Below are positions 46,880 to 56,300 of a stretch of DNA of 64,000 nt, piece after piece. Numbering within the stretch: position 1 is the first letter of the stretch; each line of letters opens with the position of its first letter. The DNA is from Achatina immaculata (lineage: Eukaryota > Mollusca > Gastropoda > Stylommatophora > Achatinidae). Below the pieces are notes generated by a model. That model saw only the letters and a program-made list of their open reading frames with translations. It had not been told where the DNA came from and did not search any database. Position numbers and translations under genes: made by a program. The DNA lies in assembly GCA_009760885.1 (NCBI GenBank), contig CM019708.1:15106531-15170530 (forward strand), written 5' to 3'.

Positions 46880-47950
46880 AAAAAAAGTATGAGCAACTTT
46901 ATTACTTAACGACTATAAAGTTGTGACGTTTCGGCGTGAGCCTTAATCATACAAAAACGTACAGGACAAAGAAATAGAGAGAGGAGATAAAGTATAGATT
47001 CACATGAGTGCTGTATTTAAAAAAAAAAAAAAAGATGAATAGAGAACTTAGCTGTAACTTGTGAAGATGTGGCTTTTCCGACTAAAAGATGTGGCTTGTC
47101 CGACGCTGTGTCAGAAATGGGCATAATGGAGCGTCGAGACTGTTCCTGTGATTTGTGGTCGGTGCGTCGTAAATGGGGTTGGTGGGTGGGGGAAACCGTG
47201 GAGGGGAGAGAGAGAGTGATACAATGTTTAACCTAGCCAAGAGAAGGTGAAATAGATTATTATAGTTAGGGTAGAGGGGTTGTAATGTGAGAAGGTTCTG
47301 AACTATGTATAACAAGTGAGAAGGGAGCGGAGCCCGGTGGAGAGGGGTTATAATTGTTGAAGAGGAGAATGTTAGGTGTAGCTGAATACCGAGTTTAAAC
47401 CGTGTGGTTCCAGCGTCCCACAATCCTGAATGTAGCGGTTCTCAAGCGATAGGCGGCTTCTGTCATCTGCGTAACATTGTTTGATGGCTGTTACCAGAAA
47501 AATCAGATTTGCCTCTGTGGTTTGGGCCATTGAAATGATTTTGAACTGGTCTCGAAGCATGCTGGGCGATGTCGTACAGATATTTCTGCATGCGGTCCCC
47601 TAATCTGAGGCCAGTCTCACCAATATACGTTATCCTGCATATTTTGCATACGATGACATATATCACATTACGGGGCTCGCATGTGAATCCCTCATGAAGA
47701 GTGAGGATAGCCTTGGGAAAGGTGATTGTTTTCGTTTCCCAGACTACAGGGCAGGTAACGCATCGAGGGCGATTACATTTTCTGGTGCCAACATATGTAA
47801 GGTTCCGCTTCAAGTGGCTGTGGACAAGGATGTCCTTGAGTGTCCATTAGTGCTTCAGTTCTTCTGTGTTTTCTGTCTTCGTCTCTCAATGTCGCCCTGT
47901 CTCTCGGCAGATTTTGGCTTACGTAAGCGTCGTAGATTTATCTGTTAGGT
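46880..47950 (-). mobile_element. Penelope-like element 3' part with GIY-YIG domain
   Basis: The minus strand encodes LKRNLTYVGTRKCNRPRCVT and the GIY-YIG endonuclease core NVIYVIVCKICRITYIGETG then LRLGDRM (47463-47813). After a frameshift near 47545 come LENRYIQDCGTLEPHGLN (47372-47560) and a 3' region containing the reverse complement of TGACGTTTCGGCGTGAGCCT. The CNRPRC/CxxC segment before YIGETG and the LGTL.PHGLN ending are characteristic of Penelope-like retroelements. The reverse-transcriptase domain is absent, apart from degraded sequence up to about 47945. Inactive. Confidence 0.85.
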
Positions 47951-48314
47951 TTGTGTGCTAACTCCAGCCTAGACTTTCTCTTTTTTTTTCTGTGGTTTTT
48001 GTTTTATTATAATTGACTGTAGACACAACAGTGGGCATACTTGGAGCTAGCTATTAGTGTAGGTACAGGTATGTGGTAGCTTGGTACGTACGCCTTTGTC
48101 ACATGAGAAGAATATAAACATGTCAGTGTTCGACTGGCGGAGCTGTTATCTAGAGCTGATCAGGACCCTGTCATACCTCATACGCGGTGAACCTTCAGAT
48201 GTACCTGCAGGCTAGCTCTTGCTGTGGTCATCATGATGGTGAAGTCGGTGTTTCTCGAGTCCTCTCTGATCTTCAAGCAAGCCGCCGTAATTCTCTTTCT
48301 GTTTGTACTTCAGC

Positions 48315-48690
48315 ATCATCGCGGAAACGCTGGTACGATGAAGGAGACGAGCTCTTGTGTGCCGAGAAAACGCTGGTACGATGAAGGAGACGAGCTCTTG
48401 TGTGCCGAGAAACGCTGGTACGATGAAGGAGACGAGCTCTTGTGTGCCGAGAAAACGCTGGTACGATGAAGGAGACGAGCTCTTGTGTGCCGAGAAAACG
48501 CTGGTACGATGAAGGAGACGAGCTTTTGTGTGCCGAGAAACGCTGGTACGATGAAGGAGACGAGCTCTTGTGTGCCGAGAAAACGCTGGTACGATGAAGG
48601 AGACGAGCTTTTGTGTGCCGAGAAACGCTGGTACGATGAAGGAGACGAGCTCTTGTGTGCCGAGAAAACGCTGGTACGATGACATCTTCC
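48315..48690 (+). repeat. 42/43 bp minisatellite, about 9 units
   Basis: Unit GAAACGCTGGTACGATGAAG, GAGACGAGCTCTTGTGTGCC, GA, with units of 42 and 43 bp (GAAACG or GAAAACG) and CTC/TTT variation. Open frames on both strands (up to 170 residues) are by-products. Confidence 0.94.
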
Positions 48691-48889
48691 TGGTCCAGCA
48701 GCTCCTGGTTCTAGAAACGAGCACCGGATATACTAAGACAGGTCACGCTTACACACAGAATACAGTACCTTTAAAAAAAATTATTGATATTATCATTCTA
48801 CCGTTTATTTACTTCCTCTTGAATATTGTTTTTTCCCATTTGAAAGAGTATGTATAAGTGAGATAGAACGAAAGATCTTTGTTTTCCAA

Positions 48890-48960
48890 GGGTGAAGAAT
48901 CGAGCACGCAGGCCCATCTGAAATTCTGCCCTTCATCACTCATCTTTCATTGGTTGGGGG
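48890..48960 (-). mobile_element. Second clear copy of the ATTC-tailed repeat block
   Basis: GAGCACGCAGGCCCATCTGA then ATTCTGCCCTTCATCACTCA matches the reverse complement of 2335-2385 with few changes. A G run follows at 48957-48967. Confidence 0.65.
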
Positions 48961-51320
48961 GGGGGGGTGAGAGAGGAGGTGATGGAGAGAAATATTACAG
49001 CAAGTGCTTGTATATTTTGCTCATGTAAACGCTGTGATGATTATTTTTGTACCGTTTTATTCTGGACGCTTCTGTCTTGAGGAGACTGTAGAAACTAGTT
49101 GTCAGACCCCAGCAAATCGTGAACCGATGGGTAGGGGGGAGGGTAGAGTTTAAAGAGGTAAACGTTTGCACTATGTATTTGTATCTCACTAATTGTCTTA
49201 GATGTTTCCCTATCCATTTATGTCCAGCGCCGGGGATTCCTCACACTCCCTCTCCAGGTTGTTTTCTCACATTGAAAACATCCAAACATAAGAGGAAATT
49301 GTGTAGAGAGAAACGTTTAACAGCATAGTTCTCTCCTGAAACCGTCACCATGTGGAGCATTCCTCGCTGAATTTCTGTGTGTTTTGTCACGTCCAGACAG
49401 AGAAACCCGGCTGTCTAAAAATATAAGCACAAGAAATACGCACAAGTTGTGTACAGTGAAATCTCCAGTTCGGGGTCTCCACGGGCTATATATACTGTAC
49501 ATTGTATTTTTAGCATCCAACGAGGAAAACGAGTTTAGTGAAACAGTAATAGCTCTGACGTCATCATGGGTTTTTAGAAATCTGATTCCGTGTATTGGTA
49601 GAGTGTTTCGCTGACTCATGTGCATACTGAGGTTGTACATGTCATTTTTAAAATAAATTCCGGGCAGATAGAGATATTTACACTCTCATAGTTTCTAAAA
49701 CTTACCGGCCTGGTACGTGCTTTTTTATTGGGGGGGGGGGGGNAGACCGGACATGATATATATTTATATATAAAAATCTGGCGTCCGCGTGGTGAACAGA
49801 TGCCATTGATGCAATAGATGGGTAAATTCCGGGGAAGATTTGTCGTCCACAACACGTGTGTGGTATAGGCAGTATGTATATATAGACAGGTTATTTGCTT
49901 CTTTGTGATAGAAGGCGCAAGTTTGATCATTTCGCTGTACACCTTTGACTCTTTCACGCATTTATTTATAGTTTTCTACGCAAGTTTTACTTTCAACTTG
50001 TGTGACATAGTCACACATCTTTCTTAGGTTTTTCTGGGCGAGTATAAAATTCTGGAAACAGACAAGACTTGAACTGTTTTCTGTTCGGATTGTACCCTGT
50101 TCGTGGCAGCATTTGAGATGTTAGAACCATCCAGCGTCAAAACTGAAGAGAGGTCAAATAAAAACAAAAGGTTCTCGTGATTTTTTTTTCGGAAACTGAG
50201 ATATTGCTGGAACAAGTGGAAACATAAAGAAAAGCATATGTTCTGTTACTAGCAACACAGCCTTGTATGCGTGACGGAAATATCAGACATTCGCTGTAGT
50301 AGGGAGTTGTTGGGCAACACAGATCTCTTTGTGAATGTCTCACTTACATTAAAGACAAACTTATCAGGAACTGTCTCACTGTGACTGCTATTTATATTTA
50401 TGAAAAGGGTTTAGTAACTATCTGTGTAGTGTTATCATGGCTGCCATAATCCTACCATCCCCACACCTACTTAGAAATAAAGTCAGATACCATGAAACTG
50501 TTTTAAAACGGCTTGTCACGGATCACAGATACAAGGTAACATTTTACTAAAGTCTTGTCTAGACATCTCTGTATAACATATATATTTTTTCTAGTGCAGA
50601 AACGTTCTTACAGGAGTTTGAGAAGAGATATCAGTCATTTTCTGTTGACTCTATTCTCAGCATGTCTGGGTTACTAATGTAAATAATTGAAAGTGCATTT
50701 AAAGAAGTCAGAGTGAATTAATCAGTTAAAAATAATATCGTAAGACATGAAGTTGATGATCATTTAACTGTCTCCTCATCTGTCAGTTTCCTTTACTCTG
50801 CTCTCGTGTGTAGATCATGATATTTCCATCTTTCTTTTGTTTTTCACTTGACTACCATCTCTCATACATCAGTATCAGTGCAGACATCCTTGTCTGAGCT
50901 ATTATCAGTTCATGCTTCAGCAGACTTGCTATCTTCTCTGTAAATTGCTTATATCTCTGTATGTCTCTGCAGTGACTCATAGCCACCAGTTTTTGTCTGC
51001 TGTACGATACTTTGATTACTTTAACTAAACTTTTCCATTGTTTACTGAATTATAATTAATTATCATTATTTTATTCAGAGTTGAAGAGTCTGTGTGTTTA
51101 TTAATAGTCAGAAATAAACTATTGAGTGTTCATGATTTTGCTAATATGTGCTAGTCTCTTCATAAAAAGACAGATTTATAAGAAGGAGACTCTCACTGCT
51201 TTCAGGCTCAGCATTTCCAACCATGGGTTGTTTGTTTTGATTTTTAATATCATTTAGCTCATGTTTGCAATATTTGCATCTTTGTTGTTTTTTTTTTGTG
51301 TCCCATTTTTGTCATGTCTT
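48961..51320. other. Unassigned DNA upstream of the OTULIN-like main exons
   Basis: No coding exon is recognised. A single N follows a G run at 49743. If the upstream exons are not part of the gene, an untranslated first exon and promoter should lie somewhere here, but I cannot point to one. Confidence 0.4.
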
Positions 51321-51566
51321 ATCTGTTGTGAATTGATGTAAGCTTATGTTGTCCTTTCTTAAATTTTCTTATCTGTTGTGAATTGATATAACCTTATGTT
51401 GTCCTTTCTTAAATTTTCTTATCTGTTGTGAATTGATATAACCTTATGTTGTCCTTTCTTAAATTTTCTTATCTGTTTTGAATTGATATAAGCTTATGTT
51501 GTCCTTTCTTAAATTTTCTTATCTGTTTTGAATTGATATAAGCTTATGTTGTCCTTTCTTAAATTG
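51321..51566 (+). repeat. 50 bp repeat, 5 units, ending at the exon acceptor
   Basis: Units start ATCTGTTGTGAATTGATATA at 51321, 51371, 51421, 51471 and 51521, and each contains the pyrimidine tract GTCCTTTCTTAAATTTTCTT. The last unit passes straight into the acceptor TTTGTTTCCCTAG at 51585. Confidence 0.93.
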
Positions 51567-51585
51567 TCACATTTTGTTTCCCTAG

Positions 51586-53314
51586 GAATCTGATAGTGAG
51601 GTGGATGACAAGATGGGTAACTCTCAAAGCAAAAAGTTGACACCATCAGTGTATTATGCTCCTGGATGTGGGGTAACCCTCGGTTCAAGGCCATCTTCCA
51701 TTGATGTAGAAGGCGATGACATGACATGTGAAACCGGGGTTCGAATGCGTCCAAGAAAATCACAGTTGCAACGTACCAAGTCCCCTTCCCCAGCATCTGA
51801 TAAAGATTCAGCCATCGGAGTTGGGGGTTCAGATATGAGCCAGAGTTTTTACAGTGAGATTAGTGCTAACAGGGATTCTTTCTACTCAAATTGTACAGCA
51901 GAAAGTGGCTTTGATGATTTTGGCTTTCTGGAAGATCTGAAAAACTCCAAACTTAGTGGGTCTCTAAAGGAGAACTTCAGCCCCAACTCATTGATCGAAA
52001 GGAACCTTCAGATGTTGTATCGAGCACATCATGGGTATGATGCTGGCTTAAACAGCATAGGTCGAAGCATGAAGCCTGGCCTTGAGACATTGTCAGACTG
52101 TAGCAGTGAGAAGAGTGGTATTGTATCCAGTAGAAGCTACAGAAGTAGTTGTGATGGAGACTCTGCTGTGAATATGAGTATTAGGACCAATATTGACCCA
52201 CTGGTGGAAAAGTTATCTTCAGAACGTGGTATTGATGTGAGAACAACTTCTAGCGGTAGTCAGAATTCTCACAGTAAATCCAGTCTAGGTCATGTAAATT
52301 CTCGCAGTGAGGGGTCTGCTAAGAGTACCAGCGTGTTTTTAAATTCTCACTCTGGTACAGGACCATCTGTGAACTCTCCCAAAATTTTGTCAAATGACTC
52401 AACACCTTTTCACAGAAATGCACACCACAGAGGAAGGGGTGGCTCACCATTTCGTTCTCTTCATCAGCAGTCACAGAACAGACCGAATGACTGGTCCTGT
52501 GGGGAAGATCCCAGTATGGAGTATGATCCCTCCCTTGATGTGTCCGAGTCTATACGAAGCTTCAACTCTAGTGCAGATGACATAGACTGGGAATGTGATG
52601 AGGATGGTCGAGACAGAATGTCCGCAGTGCCTCATTTCCAGGAGTCTCTGTCAGATGTGCAGTTCAAGCAGTCGTTGATGCAGCGTATACATGAGTGGTC
52701 CAATTTTGCTGAGGAATATAACAAATCAAGGTCGCCAACTCCAGACTGTTATCCTGTTAGATTTGTACGCAGGAGTCGAAGCCTTGACCGACATATAGGA
52801 GACCCATCTCTCATTCTGGTTGGTGACCCTGCAGAGAGCAAACCAATAGAGATTGAGCCCACGACTGAGAAGAACCTAGAGTCTCTAGAGTATGAACTTC
52901 ATGACATTCAGGGAGAATTTGAGTCCATCACTTCAAAGCTTCATGAGCTCATTGAGCAAGGCAAAGGGGACTTGAACAAAACTGCATCACAAAAGTCTTC
53001 CAGGCAGAATAATGCTGCTCCAGGCAGAGGACAGCGTGCAACAAGTGCCCCAAGATCAATTGAAACCAAGCAACTAAGAAAGATGAGAACACAGTGGGAT
53101 CATGTTCCAAGCTCTGCATGTTCAGATTCAAGCCGGAGCTCACGGGCAAGCAGTGTTGAGTATGCCTGGGATCTGGGAGACTACAAGCATAACCTCACAA
53201 CAAACATTACTGGAGAAAGACCAAGAGCTGATAGTCGATCTGAGGTTTCAGATCTTGGCCATCCTGCTGGTAGAGGGGCATGTTTAGATGACACAATAAC
53301 CCACACATCTCATG
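51586..53314 (+). CDS. OTULIN: Large N-terminal exon (disordered, Ser-rich)
   Basis: The acceptor TTTCCCTAG ends at 51585 and the GTAGGT donor starts at 53315, leaving phase 1, which fits the next exon. The frame continues past the donor to a stop at 53386-53388, but that tail is probably intronic. The first ATG (51613) gives MGNSQSKK. The body is rich in Ser, Arg and Asp, with repeated S/T-rich stretches and basophilic-kinase-like motifs (FVRRSRSLDRH), suggesting disorder and phosphorylation. A heptad-like stretch SLEYELHDIQGEFESITSKL (about 52880-52940) may form a short coiled coil. I see no known domain and no clear HOIP PUB-binding (PIM) motif. Some functional motif could still be missed by eye. 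Confidence 0.85.
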
Positions 53315-56300
53315 GTAGGTCACTGATTTGCACTGGTTATATGTCATTAAGTAACACTGGCTGCTGTGAATCTGCACGGTATGCATAACACAGCATTTTT
53401 TAAAATTTTGACATGCACTACACGACAGTTCCTCTTGTATTTAATCCTAAAGCTTATGTCATTTATTCCAATAAGTTTTTGGAAGTTCTCTTTTTTAGCT
53501 ATATACCAGTGCTGTCATCAGCATTCTGCTCAGTGGTCCACCCTGAGATATATGGAAATGTGTTGTTTTCTTGTCATTTAGATATGTTTTTATTGCTTTT
53601 AGAAAAATGAGTGTAATGTGCGCTTTAGGAAGTTTGAATTTAGTTTAAGAGTGTGTTTTATTTTCACGCTGGAGTTTGTGAAGTTTGGGCTCATATTCCT
53701 ATGTTTCTTGACAGTAAGTTACTGGGATATTCATAGTATAAAGTTGAAACTTTTAACCAATATTTTGTGCACTGATCACTTTGCCAACCCCTTCTTTGTT
53801 GCATGCCTCACTCTCTGCTTTTTTATGAAGAAAGGCAAGCAAAAGATGAGAATAAACAAGGAAAGACCAGCCCTGCCTTGTCTTCTGATGCTTTGCAGCC
53901 ACAAGATGGTCTGTAGATACAAGGAGATGACACCCTTCAGACAAACCAGGACATGAAGACAGACAGGATGATAGTAATATATTTAATCAGGTAAACTTTG
54001 GTAGCCTGCAAGACAGAAAACTTCTGTAAATCATACGGGACAAGATGAAAAACAGGACAACCATGAATTGTTATTTTCTACTGACAACCAGAATTATTAC
54101 GGGACACATCCTCAGCTCAATGTACGTGGAGACAAACAAGTAAACCAGGCACGATTTAATTAACAAGATTGAACACAATTGGTTTTTTTTTTTTTTTTTG
54201 GGTACTATTCACATGGAAAGCAGAGATCTGTGATAAAAGCATCTCAAAGACTATGAAGGTGTGCAAGGAAGAGTAATATCCTACCTTCACTTTGACTGTC
54301 ATAATCCAAGCTTCACAGAAACCTTCCAACAAGCAAGGCTCAGTCTCTGGCAGAGAGAAGGAGAACATAAAGATGAGGTTAAAAGACAAAACAAAAGGGG
54401 ACAAGGAAAAACAGATGATTAGATATTAAGACTGACAGGGAAAAACATATTCAAGACACCATAAGAGTCAATCGTAGTACAGACATTGTTGATTAACCTG
54501 ATGATGAATAATACGTTAAATAAGTAAGATTAAATTTTAATTTACTTTATACATTATTCAGTTTTGAAAAACAAAAAAAAACACACTTTTTAAAAAAGTG
54601 TTCATAAAAAAAAAAGTAGTTCTAGAGAGAGAGAGGCTGAGAAAGAATATTACATGAGAAAATAAAACAGACAGTTCTTGAGAAATCACATAACTGGTGA
54701 TAGAGTGAGCTCCATGCTAGCTGCAAACAGCTGACACTTTCATCAGCATCTTGAAGCACAGGTGACAGTTAATAAGGACTTCAGGGATGGTTTCTTGAAA
54801 ACTAAACTATGGTATCAGGTACAGCTTGGCTGATCTAAAGCAGAGGTTACCAAACTTTTTGAGCCCAGACACATAGATATGAACAGTGTTAATCTTTGAG
54901 CACACATGTTTGATCCAGCAGGCAAAATAGGAATAATAATTACTAATAACCTCCTCTACACTTCTGTAGCTAGATGCCACAACACGCTCTTTGGTAATCA
55001 CTGATCAAAAGGCATTAAACAGTGTCATTATAATGAGTGACCTTTCATTTGTTTTTCTGTGTCTGTTAATTACTTCTTTTTGTTTATCTTTCTTGTCTGT
55101 GTCTGTTAATTACTTCTTTCTGTTTATTTTTCTCGTCTGTGTCTGTTAATTACTTCTTTCTGTTTATTTTTCTTGTCTGTGTCTGTTAATTACTTCTTTC
55201 TGTTTATTTTTCTTATCTGTGTCTGTTAATTACTTCTTTCTGTTTATTTTTCTTATCTGTGTCTGTTAATTACTTCTTTTTGTTTATCTTTCTTGTCTGT
55301 GTCTGTTAATTACTTCTTTCTGTTTATTTTTCTTATCTGTGTCTGTTGTTTACTTCTATCTTTCCCTATCTTCTCCACCAGCCTAACCATTGTACTCAGT
55401 AAATCAATAGACTGAGATTTCCTATAGATTTCTACACCCAGAAATACAGTGTTGGCAGACAGTCATTGATTATTGACCATGTAAGTAATATTGATTCTTC
55501 CTCAGGGACAATCAACATTGGTCTTCCGTTAGTCATCTCAGACTATGCAGAGCAGGAATGGAAAGGAGATACATACAAGTCCAGGGCAATTAGAGAAGTA
55601 AGGTTTTTTTTTTTATTTTGTGTCAAGGGACTGTCACAGTGATGAGATAATGTTATGTTTATATATTTAGGTGGTAGGAGTGTCACAGTGATGAGATAAT
55701 GTTCATTCATTCATTCATTTGCATGTCCCTTGCGGAACTTTGCCTCCCAAACAGCACTCCTGTAGGCTCTCGGTTGTGAGCAAGATGGCCTGCTGCTGAT
55801 GCATCCATTTCCAGATCGTCAACGATGTCTTGCAGCCATCTTCGTTTCGGTCTTCCTCTTTTTCCCATTATGTATCCTTCCAATACGGTCTTCTCTAAAT
55901 TATCATGACGTTTAATGTGTCCAAAATATTTCAGTTTTCTCTCTTTAATCCTCTTTACTAGCCAGCCTTCTTCAATACTAAGCTCTTGTAGTATAGATAT
56001 ATTTGTTCTTTTTTGTGTCCATGATATTTGGAGAACTCTTCTGTAGCATTTACATTCAAAGGCATTTATGTGTTTCTCAGCTGTTTTGTTAAGTGTCCAG
56101 GTCTCACAGGCATATGTTGCGATGGGAAAGATGAGATAATGTTATGTTTATATATTTAGATGGTGGAAGTACTACAGTATTATTTTTACATCATACCCTT
56201 GTGCTGTACATACGTATAAGTAGCACCTCAGTCAAAAAATTAGCTTGATAGTATATTCATGTTCTTAGATATTTGTATCATGTGTTTTCATATTCTCAGA

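Larger units (their letters stand above)
53315..55505 (+). other. Intron between the large exon and exon 55506
   Basis: GT donor ATG/GTAGGT and acceptor CTTCCTCAG. It contains a hAT-type MITE (54841-55003), a 40 bp minisatellite (55056-55370) and T and A runs. The 112-residue frame at 53618 has no recognised domain, and a further small exon cannot be excluded. Confidence 0.75.

Noticed and set aside
48212..48857. Repeat-rich frames of 65-170 residues on both strands
   Set aside because: Products of the 42/43 bp minisatellite.
53315..53388. C-terminal tail of the long frame after 53314
   Set aside because: The GTAGGT donor at 53315 and exact phase match to the 55506 exon indicate that this tail is intronic. 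An unspliced short form cannot be excluded.
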